This document shows, in pieces, positions 7,957 through 15,324 of a DNA stretch of 18,724 nucleotides (within the stretch, counting starts at the first letter, position 1; each line of letters begins with the position of its first letter). Location of the stretch: contig JAEINM010000022.1 in NCBI GenBank assembly GCA_016342385.1, forward strand, positions 1 to 18,724, written 5' to 3'. The translations under genes were made by a program, and so were the position numbers. This DNA is from Spirochaetaceae bacterium (GTDB lineage: Bacteria > Spirochaetota > Spirochaetia > DSM-2461). The notes beneath the pieces were generated by a model. The model was not told the DNA's origin, did no database searches, and saw only the letters and a program-made list of their open reading frames with translations.

Positions 7957-8582
7957 TGATAAAATATTTTTTAATAAAACTGAATGAAATCCGAAAGAGT
8001 ATTAGTAAAGGAACTTTTAAAAAAGAAGTCACTTCATTATTTAAAACCGAAGTAGTTCCTGTAGAAAAGGATCTTCAAAATATAACTGAAGTTCCCAATA
8101 GAAAGATAGATGAGCTGAAACTTGTAATTAAAGACACAAAACAGGAAGATTATAAGAGAGAAAAGTATAAGTTTCCCGATAAGATCAGAAAAAATAAAGC
8201 AGAATTATACTATAAGAAGGATTTTAACGGCATTCTGATTCTCGATGGAAATAATGTACTTGGTCATATCTGGTATACAGATCTTAAAAACAAGACAATT
8301 CATCAGAATATTAAACTACTTAAATTGGAAATGAGTCCTGAAAAAGTATACCTGTTCGATCTATTTGTTGTGGAAAAAATAAGAGGTAACAATTTTTCAA
8401 CTAATTTTATGAATAATTCTCTTTTTAGTCTGCAAATGAAAGGATATAAGAAAGCTTATGGTTACTTCTCAGTAGATAACCTGCAAGCTTTATGGGTTCA
8501 CCGCCTTCTCGGATATAAAGAATTAAAGCATCTGATTTGGAAAAGGAGATTGTTTTCTAAAATATCCATTCCAGTCAAGTAA
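7956..8582 (+). CDS. GNAT-family N-acyltransferase
   Basis: A 208-residue protein with a lysine-rich N-terminal region of unknown fold (about 1-80) and a C-terminal GNAT domain. The diagnostic part is the strand and pyrophosphate loop at 132-152 (LFDLFVVEKIRGNNFS, with Arg143-Gly144). It is followed by FSVDNLQALWVHRLLGYKEL at 171-190, which matches the GNAT motif B pattern (Asn in the strand, then an aromatic helix ending in Gly-Tyr/Phe). GNAT enzymes move an acyl group from CoA or a carrier protein to an amine. Here it could acylate the sugar amine or the amino group of the carrier-bound amino acid. ATG at 7956 was chosen because AAGGAG at 7945-7950 sits 5 bases before it and it overlaps the preceding stop (TGATG); a GTG one codon earlier is less likely. 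Confidence 0.72.
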   Translation: MIKYFLIKLNEIRKSISKGTFKKEVTSLFKTEVVPVEKDLQNITEVPNRKIDELKLVIKDTKQEDYKREKYKFPDKIRKNKAELYYKKDFNGILILDGNNVLGHIWYTDLKNKTIHQNIKLLKLEMSPEKVYLFDLFVVEKIRGNNFSTNFMNNSLFSLQMKGYKKAYGYFSVDNLQALWVHRLLGYKELKHLIWKRRLFSKISIPVK

Positions 8583-8597
8583 GACCAGGAGTCTTTC

Positions 8598-9395
8598 ATG
8601 CTTATCAATATCTTTATTAAACAAGTGCCGGAATCAATCGATATCGAGATGGATGCTAAGACACATACATTATGTAGAGAGAGTATTGCCTATCAAACGA
8701 ATCCATTTGATTTGTTTGCCTTAGAGGAAGGTCTTTTACTTAAAGAGAAATATGGAGGTAAAACTAGAGTCCTTTCTATGGGTCCTCCCCAGGCAGTAAA
8801 AGCCCTGGAAGAATCACTCAGTATGGGCGCAGATGATGCATATTTACTCTCAGATCCCCTGTTTTCAGGTGCTGATACTTATGCAACTTCTTATACCCTT
8901 TCCTCGGTACTGAAACTGATTGGAATTGGAGATCTCATTCTTGTCGGAAAACAGGCAACAGATGGAGATACGGGGCAAGTCGGCCCCGAACTAGCAGAGC
9001 ATCTTAAGATAACACATGTTACAAATGTTAGAAGTATTAAAGAAATAATTAATGGAAAAAAAGTAATAATAAGCAAAATGACCGAGAAAGGTACAGCCCT
9101 GCTTGAAGTTGAACTACCGGCTCTTTTGACAATTACAAAAACCGATAAAGAACCCCGAACACCAACACTAAGGGATATTGTACAATCTAAAAGAAAGTTT
9201 ATTGATATTTTTGACTCGAAAAGATTAAAAATTGATACAATGAAGACAGGATTGAAAGGTTCACCGACAAAAGTAATCAAGACTTTCAAACCTGAATACA
9301 CATCTGAAGGGAGGATATTTCCCATGTCAGATTCCATTTCCCTATCTATATTGCTGAAAGAATTGCAGAAAAAGCAAGAGAACAATGTGGAATGA
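8598..9395 (+). CDS. etfB: Electron transfer flavoprotein beta subunit
   Basis: A 265-residue protein with the complete ETF beta layout. It opens with the strand INIFIKQVPE and has NPFDLFALEEGLLLKEK near 35-51. The nucleotide/flavin-binding signature GKQATDGDTGQVGPELA is near 117-133, and ELPALLTI is near 170-178. The TDGDTGQVGP form is the one common in ETFs of anaerobes, including electron-bifurcating ones, where this subunit holds a flavin in place of AMP. With the next gene it would form an ETF heterodimer. The ribosome binding site AGGAG lies just upstream, and the ETF alpha gene begins 3 bases after its stop. Its likely partner is the dehydrogenase-fold enzyme encoded at 4166-5311. Family assignment is secure; the partner is inferred from operon position. 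Confidence 0.92.
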   Translation: MLINIFIKQVPESIDIEMDAKTHTLCRESIAYQTNPFDLFALEEGLLLKEKYGGKTRVLSMGPPQAVKALEESLSMGADDAYLLSDPLFSGADTYATSYTLSSVLKLIGIGDLILVGKQATDGDTGQVGPELAEHLKITHVTNVRSIKEIINGKKVIISKMTEKGTALLEVELPALLTITKTDKEPRTPTLRDIVQSKRKFIDIFDSKRLKIDTMKTGLKGSPTKVIKTFKPEYTSEGRIFPMSDSISLSILLKELQKKQENNVE

Positions 9396-9398
9396 ATA

Positions 9399-10601
9399 AT
9401 GAAATTAATTAGAGTTATTAAAGGGAATTGTACCGGTTGCGGTGTTTGCATAAACTTATGCCAAATAAATGCTCTGTTTTTATCAGGAAAGACAATACAA
9501 ATTAAGGAGAACTGTACGTCTTGCATGGCCTGTGTAAATATATGCCCTGTTCATGCATTGGAATCCCAATCAGAGATATACAAATCTTCAATTGGTAATC
9601 TCAAAGCAAAGGGGATCGCCATACTGGCAGAACATGATTCAGGCAGAATATCTCAAATAGTAGCCCAATTAATTGGAATTGCCATAATTCTGAAAAAAGA
9701 AATTCATGAACCTGTATATGCAATAATTATCGGGTCAAATATCGAAAACCAAATACAAGAACTAAGACATTATGATATTGATGAGATTCTAGTATATAAG
9801 AATGAAAATCTGAATTTATTTAATGAAGATATTCAGATAGATGCTCTAACGGAAATTATCAAAGAGAAGAATCCTAATATATTTATCGGAGGCTCAACTA
9901 TATTCGGACGATCCGTTCTTCCAAGAATTGCAGCCAGATTATCTACAGGCCTGACTGCGGATTGTACCAATTTCTCAGTTAGAAAAGGAGATAAATTACT
10001 CTATCAGACGCGTCCTGCTTTCGGTGGAAATCTCATGGCAACTATTATTTGTGAGAAAAGGAGACCTCAGATGGCCTCTATCCGTCAAAATATTTTCCAA
10101 CCGGCACTGCAGCAGAAAGGCTGCAATCCGAAAATCATTGAATTTAAACAAATAACTTTACCAAAATCAAAAATCAATTTTCTGGAGTATTTAGAAACTC
10201 AGCATTGTACAACAATCCTTTCCAATGCAAAAATAATTGTATCGGGAGGAAGGGGATTAAAGGAGAAAAAGAATTTGTCATTGATCTATGATCTTGCAGA
10301 ATCTCTTGGTGGTGAAGTGGGAGCATCAAGAGCAATTGTAGATGCCGGATGGATTCCCTATTCTCATCAAATTGGACAGACCGGAAAAACAGTTAATCCT
10401 AAATTATATATTGCCTGTGGGATATCAGGAGCAATTCAACATTTAATAGGCATGAAAACATCGGATATGATTGTCGCAATCAATAATGATCCCAATGCAC
10501 CTATCTTCAGAATAGCAGATTACGGGATAATAGGAGATCTGAAAGAAGTGATTCCAGAAATCATCTCACAATTAGAAAAAAAAAGACTTAACCTGACATG
10601 A
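9399..10601 (+). CDS. etfA: Electron transfer flavoprotein alpha subunit with N-terminal two-cluster ferredoxin domain
   Basis: A 400-residue fusion. Residues 1-60 form a 2[4Fe-4S] ferredoxin domain with two complete CxxCxxCxxxC sets, Cys11/14/17/21 and Cys39/42/45/49. Residues about 70-250 are the ETF alpha N-terminal domain. The C-terminal FAD domain carries VSGGRGLKEK at 281-290, GASRAIVDAGW at 308-318, QIGQTGKTVNP at 324-334, GISGAIQHLIGM at 341-352 and NNDPNAPIF at 362-370. All are canonical, so the FAD site looks intact. Fused ferredoxin ETF alphas are known from anaerobes, for example the caffeyl-CoA reductase complex of Acetobacterium. Here it probably takes electrons from the flavoenzyme encoded at 4166-5311 and may pass them to ferredoxin or another iron-sulfur partner. 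Its stop overlaps the next start (ATGA at 10598), tying the redox pair to the FemAB-like transferase genes. Confidence 0.92.
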   Translation: MKLIRVIKGNCTGCGVCINLCQINALFLSGKTIQIKENCTSCMACVNICPVHALESQSEIYKSSIGNLKAKGIAILAEHDSGRISQIVAQLIGIAIILKKEIHEPVYAIIIGSNIENQIQELRHYDIDEILVYKNENLNLFNEDIQIDALTEIIKEKNPNIFIGGSTIFGRSVLPRIAARLSTGLTADCTNFSVRKGDKLLYQTRPAFGGNLMATIICEKRRPQMASIRQNIFQPALQQKGCNPKIIEFKQITLPKSKINFLEYLETQHCTTILSNAKIIVSGGRGLKEKKNLSLIYDLAESLGGEVGASRAIVDAGWIPYSHQIGQTGKTVNPKLYIACGISGAIQHLIGMKTSDMIVAINNDPNAPIFRIADYGIIGDLKEVIPEIISQLEKKRLNLT

Positions 10602-11626
10602 AAATTATAGAAAAAGATCAAATTCAGTCACAAAATTGGAACGACTTACTTTTAAAATTTGATGAATATAATATTTTTCATACAACATACTGGTTAAATG
10701 TACTCAAAGAGACCTATTCATATAAACCAGTGTTTCTGAGATGCATTTGTAATAGTGAAAATGTTGCCATACTTCCCCTTTTACTGACCGGTAATAAAAG
10801 AAATAGGAAAGGGATATCCCTCCCCTTTTCAGATTTTTGCCCTCTTCTAATCAAGAACTCATATAAATCGGAAGAGATTGTACTGGAAGTCTTTCAGTTC
10901 TTGAGGAAATATCGTGTAAAATCATTAGAAATAAGAGGTCTTGCTTCACATATGAAAATACATGATGAAAAAAATATTTATATCCATCATATATTAAAAC
11001 TGAATAATAACCCTGAACAGATTTTAAATAATATGAAAAGTTACTGTAGACGAAATATCAGGAAAGCATCACGATTGGGAATCCGTACTGAACAATCTAG
11101 TAGCATGAATTCAGTAAAAATATATTATAACCTTCATTGTATCACCAGAAAGAGACTCGGAACTCCTCCTCAGCCTTTATCTTTTTTTAAAAATATAAAA
11201 AAGTATATTTTTGATAATAACCATGGATTCATAATCCTGGGTTACTTTAATGATATCCCTATTGCCGGAGCTGTTTTTTTCCATTTCGGAAAAAAGGCAC
11301 TATTCAAATTTGGAGCTTCCGATCAAAGATTTCAGCAAATGAGAGCAAATAATCTGATTCTATGGGAAGCTATATATTATTTTGCCATCAATAAGTTTAA
11401 AGAGCTGTCATTGGGAAGGACATCTCAGGAAAACATAGGATTATTAAATTATAAAGAAGGATGGGGAGCTGATAGAACAAAGATAAACTACTATACTTAT
11501 CCAGCGATTATCCAAAAATCAATTTTAATAGATCATCTAATACGAATCAGCAGAAAAATAATTACAGTAGTACCAGTAACCATTTTAAAAACAATAGTAT
11601 CCCGACTTTATAGATTTTTCCCCTAA
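10598..11626 (+). CDS. FemAB-like (double-GNAT) aminoacyl/acyltransferase, copy 1
   Basis: A 342-residue protein resembling the FemAB/FemX and GNAT_acetyltransf_6 families, including those found in polysaccharide and PEP-CTERM loci. Features seen are IFHTTYWLNVLKETY at 26-40, LPFSDFCPLL at 75-84, CRRNIRKASRLG at 150-161, LHCITRKRLGTPPQP at 179-193, and the C-terminal signature SLGRTSQENIGLLNYKEGWG at 271-290. This corresponds to the conserved (F/L)GR(S/T)...G...(F/Y)K..WG stretch of the second GNAT domain. FemAB proteins transfer an activated amino acid to an amine. In this context the donor may be the carrier-bound acyl group made by the upstream genes and the acceptor an amino sugar; that is inference. 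Its start overlaps the ETF alpha stop. The basic, partly hydrophobic C-terminus (about 308-342) suggests membrane association. Confidence 0.75.
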   Translation: MKIIEKDQIQSQNWNDLLLKFDEYNIFHTTYWLNVLKETYSYKPVFLRCICNSENVAILPLLLTGNKRNRKGISLPFSDFCPLLIKNSYKSEEIVLEVFQFLRKYRVKSLEIRGLASHMKIHDEKNIYIHHILKLNNNPEQILNNMKSYCRRNIRKASRLGIRTEQSSSMNSVKIYYNLHCITRKRLGTPPQPLSFFKNIKKYIFDNNHGFIILGYFNDIPIAGAVFFHFGKKALFKFGASDQRFQQMRANNLILWEAIYYFAINKFKELSLGRTSQENIGLLNYKEGWGADRTKINYYTYPAIIQKSILIDHLIRISRKIITVVPVTILKTIVSRLYRFFP

Positions 11627-11645
11627 CAATAATAGAAGGTATAAA

Positions 11646-12719
11646 ATGGCAAATGATATTCGGATCTCCATCATTAATCCTTTGACTAATCCCTTGTGGG
11701 ATAACTATGTTTCAGCTCAGAAAGAAAGTTCTTTATACCATTACTCTTATTGGATTAATGTAATCAGTGAGACCTATTTGTATAAACCGATGTGTATAAT
11801 TGCAGAAAACAGCAGAAAGAAGATTCTGGGAGGAATTGTCCTCTCTATAATAAGTAATAAACTCACAAAAAAGAAAATTGTTTCAATGCCATTATCTGAC
11901 TATTGTAATATCCTCTCAGATAAAAAAGATGTGATTTCCCGGTTAATTGAATATGTGCTTGACTATGCGGACAGAAATAGATTTACCTTTGTTGAAATAA
12001 GAACCAGGAATCAATCTCTGATAAGAGGCATACCAGCTTTTAAAGAAAGTCCTATAATATTTAAAAATCATATTTTACCTTTAGAAAGTCCCTTAGAGCA
12101 GATTTACATGAATTTTCATAAAAATTATATTAAAAGAAATATTGTAAAAGCAGAAAAAAGTAGTCTTGTCATTAGACAAATCTCTGGGGAAGAGGACATG
12201 AAGGTGTTCTATAGACTGCATGTTATGACAAGAAAGAAACATGGATTACCACCCCAGCCATTTCTGTTTTTCCGGAATATCCGAAGTAACCTGCTTGTGG
12301 AGAATTGTTTCTCTGGTCTCATTGCCTTTGATGAAGGCAGACCCGCGGCCGCCATAATTCTAGCAGAATATAAAGATACACTTTATTACTTATATGGTGG
12401 TTCAGATCCTCATCTACTTACAAAACGACCGAATCACCTGCTATTATGGACCGCAATAAAAACAGCACACTACAAAGGACTAAAAAAATTCGACTTTGGA
12501 CGGACATCTCCTGAAAACAAGGGATTACTGGATTTCAAAAGACGCTGGGGAACAGAAGAGAATGATATCATTCATTACCAGTATACAAAAAATCCAAAGA
12601 AACAATCACTTATCACCAGAAAAATACGTACAAATCAATTTACATTTAAAATATTGAGACGTTTGCCAGCTTTTGTACTTAGAGCGTTTGGTTTCATTAT
12701 TTACAGATACATAAAGTAA
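11646..12719 (+). CDS. FemAB-like (double-GNAT) aminoacyl/acyltransferase, copy 2
   Basis: A 357-residue paralogue of the preceding gene product, alignable from end to end. LYHYSYWINVISETYLYKP at 30-48 matches the copy-1 segment, MPLSDYCNIL at 81-90, IKRNIVKAEK at 162-171, LHVMTRKKHGLPPQP at 191-205 and DFGRTSPENKGLLDFKRRWG at 283-302. The tandem arrangement (19-base gap, RBS AGAAGG) indicates a local duplication that has since diverged clearly in sequence. The two may act on different acceptor positions or form a heterodimer. The C-terminus is again basic and hydrophobic. It is the last gene of the carrier-protein module; after it comes a 62-base gap before a small membrane-protein gene. Donor and acceptor are unknown. 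Confidence 0.75.
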   Translation: MANDIRISIINPLTNPLWDNYVSAQKESSLYHYSYWINVISETYLYKPMCIIAENSRKKILGGIVLSIISNKLTKKKIVSMPLSDYCNILSDKKDVISRLIEYVLDYADRNRFTFVEIRTRNQSLIRGIPAFKESPIIFKNHILPLESPLEQIYMNFHKNYIKRNIVKAEKSSLVIRQISGEEDMKVFYRLHVMTRKKHGLPPQPFLFFRNIRSNLLVENCFSGLIAFDEGRPAAAIILAEYKDTLYYLYGGSDPHLLTKRPNHLLLWTAIKTAHYKGLKKFDFGRTSPENKGLLDFKRRWGTEENDIIHYQYTKNPKKQSLITRKIRTNQFTFKILRRLPAFVLRAFGFIIYRYIK

Positions 12720-12781
12720 TCCGGAAATAAATCCCAGATGATTCGGTATCGTTTTGATAGGGGTAATCCAGAGAAGAACAA

Positions 12782-12961
12782 ATGCACAATTTAAAGAAAA
12801 AGCTATATATTAAACATGTTTTAAAAATAATATACATAGTGTTGGGAATTATTCCTCTTGTTTTAACAATGATAATAATTATATTAGGTATTCTGTACAT
12901 AATTAAAAGCCTTTTGGGTATAGACATCTTTCCCGGGGGGCATTTCTGGCATTTCCTATAA
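12782..12961 (+). CDS. Small single-span membrane protein (59 residues), unknown function
   Basis: An open frame of 59 codons starts at ATG 12782, with a weak AG-rich site (AGAGAAG) just upstream. The peptide has a basic N-terminus (MHNLKKKLYIKH), one long hydrophobic segment at about residues 17-41, and a distinctive C-terminal tail GIDIFPGGHFWHFL rich in Gly, His and Trp. Basic residues first and then the hydrophobic segment suggest the N-terminus stays inside. It fills most of the 283-base gap between the second FemAB-like gene and the LuxR-type regulator, on the same strand. I do not recognise the family. The organised layout (charge, helix, aromatic/His tail) argues for a real gene, but its short length leaves doubt. 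Confidence 0.5.
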   Translation: MHNLKKKLYIKHVLKIIYIVLGIIPLVLTMIIIILGILYIIKSLLGIDIFPGGHFWHFL

Positions 12962-13002
12962 TTTCTTTAAAAGAATCCTTGTTTGAATAAACATGAAGAA
13001 CT

Positions 13003-13698
13003 ATGATTAATATTGTAATGGTTTATGACAATAAACAAGACAATGATTATGGGATCTTTATCATTAGTCAATTATCCCTGGAAACAGACCTCATAACTTA
13101 CATGGTACAGAAAGAATTAAATATAATATGTCATGTTTTTGATCAGGAATTAAATATATTCCCCGACACCTATATAAAAGAATCCGTGGATAAATCAGAA
13201 TTAAAAGAATCTTCTCTCATACTGATCGACCGGGAAATACACAATTTCAGAAATATAATACAGGAAGTTTCCTGTAACCGCTTTTGCAGCAAAAGTAAAA
13301 TTGCCATTTTTAACATCAATGAAAAAACAACAGTGGAAAAGGAACTTCTGACCAAACAGGTCAGAGGAATTTTTTACAAAGATGATCATCTGGATACATT
13401 TTTGAAAGGCATTAAAGCAACTTTAAGCAATGAAGTCTGGATCTCCAGAGAGATGCTTCTGCAATATATATTCGATGATTCGAAAATCAGAAAACGGGAT
13501 TTTGAAAGGAGCAATAATTTAACAAAGAGAGAAATTGAAATTCTGACTCTTGTAAGTATGGGCTCATCTAATGATGAAATTGCCGATAAAGTATTTATCA
13601 GCACTAATACGGTTAAAACGCATTTATATAATATATTTAAAAAAATTGACGTACAGAATCGAATTCAGGCGGCTCTATGGGCTGCTAAAAAATTATGA
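13003..13698 (+). CDS. CsgD/VpsT-like LuxR-family transcriptional regulator
   Basis: A 231-residue protein with an N-terminal receiver-like domain (1-150) and a C-terminal LuxR/FixJ helix-turn-helix (173-231). The closing part, ISTNTVKTHLYNIFKKIDVQ followed by NRIQAALWA, is very close to the end of CsgD and VpsT. SLILIDRE at 71-78 places Asp76 at the position of the CsgD pseudo-receiver Asp. WISR at 146-149 sits at the position of the c-di-GMP motif W[FLM][TS]R described for VpsT, with Ile in the second place. In enteric bacteria and Vibrio these regulators switch on biofilm matrix genes. Here it probably controls the surrounding polysaccharide genes and may sense c-di-GMP. The gene stands alone: there is a 41-base gap before it (after the small membrane-protein frame) and a possible terminator after it. 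Confidence 0.85.
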   Translation: MINIVMVYDNKQDNDYGIFIISQLSLETDLITYMVQKELNIICHVFDQELNIFPDTYIKESVDKSELKESSLILIDREIHNFRNIIQEVSCNRFCSKSKIAIFNINEKTTVEKELLTKQVRGIFYKDDHLDTFLKGIKATLSNEVWISREMLLQYIFDDSKIRKRDFERSNNLTKREIEILTLVSMGSSNDEIADKVFISTNTVKTHLYNIFKKIDVQNRIQAALWAAKKL

Positions 13699-13702
13699 TA
13701 TA

Positions 13703-13738
13703 CCCATAGTTTATTGGTACTAGTACTAGGGCTTTTTT
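13703..13738 (+). terminator. Possible Rho-independent terminator after the LuxR-type regulator gene
   Basis: Five bases after the regulator stop, CCCATAGT (13703-13710) can pair with ACTAGGG (13725-13731) with one bulged A. The run of seven T begins at 13733. A 10-base perfect palindrome GTACTAGTAC (13717-13726) lies inside and offers an alternative fold. The stem is short and modest in GC, so termination may be partial. Confidence 0.45.
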
Positions 13739-13836
13739 TCACTAATACCTGCATAAAAATGACTAAGTGAATACAGAAGAAATTCATACTTCTTTTCCAT
13801 TTTTTTCTCCCATTAATTGAGGTAAAATTTAATATT

Positions 13837-14166
13837 ATGAAAGAGTTAAGACAATTTGAAAGATTTGTTCTTGATGCTCCTGCTAAACTCTACCTGAATA
13901 AGAATCACTTTGATAATCCTCCTATCATTCAATCTGTAGCTCATGATATATCGTCGGGAGGAGCTTTTCTTCAAATCAAGAACAATGAACTGACTCAGGA
14001 ATCGGATATCATAGTTGAAGTTGTACTAACAATAGATACATTACAAAAACTCTACGGCTATCCCAATGAAGTTAAGCTTAAGACAAAAGCGAATATTATC
14101 CGTACAACATATGATGGGATTGCTGTGAGCTTTCAGGGAAAACCGGTAATGATATCTAATCTCTAA
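13837..14166 (+). CDS. PilZ-domain protein (c-di-GMP receptor)
   Basis: A 109-residue single-domain protein. The two PilZ motifs are present: RQFER at 5-9 (RxxxR) and DISSGG at 38-43 ((D/N)xSxxG). Alternating beta strands follow up to residue 102, as expected for the PilZ barrel. It should bind c-di-GMP in the cytoplasm and act on a partner, here perhaps the sugar transferase encoded 20 bases downstream or the export machinery. The 138-base gap upstream holds the possible terminator and two interlocked short inverted repeats (TGAAT/ATTCA and AGAAG/CTTCT, 13768-13793), so a promoter probably lies there. With the CsgD/VpsT-like regulator just upstream, this is the second likely c-di-GMP-responsive protein in a row. 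Confidence 0.85.
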   Translation: MKELRQFERFVLDAPAKLYLNKNHFDNPPIIQSVAHDISSGGAFLQIKNNELTQESDIIVEVVLTIDTLQKLYGYPNEVKLKTKANIIRTTYDGIAVSFQGKPVMISNL

Positions 14167-14186
14167 AGCAGAAAAGTGAGTGAAAA

Positions 14187-15314
14187 ATGATTGGAACAGG
14201 AAAATCAAAAAGAAAATTAAAACTATTCACTTTTATTCCCCATGGCAATAAATGGGGAATTTATTCAACTGCTGAATTTTTATACCTTCTAAAAAAAGAA
14301 AGAATAAGAGCAGATAGAGCCAATTCTCTCTTCTCAGTAGTTTTATTTCATTTCTCTACAAGTGAAAATCCCAATACAATAAAAACCCTGATTTCCAAGT
14401 TTCATCAAAGTGTTCGTGAAATTGATTATATCGGTTGGCATGACCGGAAAACCATAGGAATAATACTTCCTCAAACCAGTTCTTCTGGAGCTAAGCAGTT
14501 CCTGAGTCACATGAAAGGATACATCGAGAAATTCAATTATACAGAGGAGATAATATCCTATCCGGAAAATAAGAGTCCGGGGGTAAAATCATCTCCCGTA
14601 GAAACGGACGCTGAAAAAACAAAAGATCTTTTGATAAATGACTTCTCAATGCCAATTCCTTTATGGAAAAAAATACTCGATAAAGTGGGTTCAATAGGGG
14701 GATTGCTATTCTTTTCGCCCCTATTTATTCTCCTTGCTATCTATATCAGAATAGTATCTCCTGGTCCTGTTTTTTATTGTCAGACCAGAATAGGATATAA
14801 GGGAAGGGAGTTTAAATTCTGGAAATTCAGAACAATGCACGTGAATACAAAAACCGATTCCCATAAAAAACACCTGAAAACACTTATTAACTCTAATACC
14901 CCCATGGAAAAACTCGATGAGAGGAATGATCCGAGAATTATTCCCGGAGGAAGAATTCTGAGAAAAGCCTGTCTCGATGAAATTCCTCAGATATTCAATA
15001 TCCTAAAAGGAGATATGAGCCTGGTCGGACCTCGACCCTGTATTCCCTATGAAGCCGAAGAATACCTTCGATGGCATAAATATAGATTTGATATTAATCC
15101 CGGATTAACTGGTCTGTGGCAGGTCAGCGGGAAAAATAAATTGACTTTTAAGCAGATGATTCGACTGGATATAAAATATTCTCAAAATATGTCACTCTTA
15201 CTGGATATTCGAATTATTCTGGCCACAATACCGGCTATATTGTGGCTGATATTTGAATCAGTTCAAAGTCATTATAAACCGGCTGAAGTAAAAATAAAAC
15301 AACAAAAAACATAA
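14187..15314 (+). CDS. Initiating sugar transferase (polyprenyl-phosphate glycosyl-1-phosphate transferase) with degenerate GGDEF-like N-terminal domain
   Basis: A 375-residue protein. The C-terminal part (about 155-355) is a bacterial sugar transferase. It has a membrane helix at 168-190, then SPGPVFYCQTRIGYKG, FWKFRTM at 211-217, the Asp264-Glu265 catalytic pair in CLDEIPQIFNILKGD, MSLVGPRP at 277-284, and PGLTGLWQVSG near 305-315. These enzymes transfer a sugar-1-phosphate from a UDP-sugar to undecaprenyl phosphate, the first step of repeat-unit assembly. The N-terminal part (about 25-120) lacks the usual WbaP/WcaJ membrane bundle. It looks like a degenerate nucleotide-cyclase (GGDEF-like) fold, with FLYLLKKERIRADRANSLFS followed later by REIDYIGWHDRKTIGIILP; no GGDEF active-site motif is present. 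It follows the PilZ gene by 20 bases. The N-terminal fold call is tentative. Confidence 0.88.
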   Translation: MIGTGKSKRKLKLFTFIPHGNKWGIYSTAEFLYLLKKERIRADRANSLFSVVLFHFSTSENPNTIKTLISKFHQSVREIDYIGWHDRKTIGIILPQTSSSGAKQFLSHMKGYIEKFNYTEEIISYPENKSPGVKSSPVETDAEKTKDLLINDFSMPIPLWKKILDKVGSIGGLLFFSPLFILLAIYIRIVSPGPVFYCQTRIGYKGREFKFWKFRTMHVNTKTDSHKKHLKTLINSNTPMEKLDERNDPRIIPGGRILRKACLDEIPQIFNILKGDMSLVGPRPCIPYEAEEYLRWHKYRFDINPGLTGLWQVSGKNKLTFKQMIRLDIKYSQNMSLLLDIRIILATIPAILWLIFESVQSHYKPAEVKIKQQKT

Positions 15315-15324
15315 GGAGAATCAA

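Noticed and set aside
8891..9526. A 211-codon open frame on the minus strand opposite ETF beta/alpha
   Set aside because: It is antisense to two genes with complete family motifs, has no recognisable domain and no sensible start context; it is a shadow of the coding strand.
4166..10601. Fatty-acid beta-oxidation or butyrate operon (ACAD plus ETF)
   Set aside because: Thiolase, hydratase and 3-hydroxyacyl-CoA dehydrogenase are absent, and the run is interleaved with a carrier protein, A-domain and FemAB-like genes.
13717..13726. Perfect palindrome GTACTAGTAC as an operator
   Set aside because: It lies inside the putative terminator hairpin after the regulator gene, which explains it more simply.
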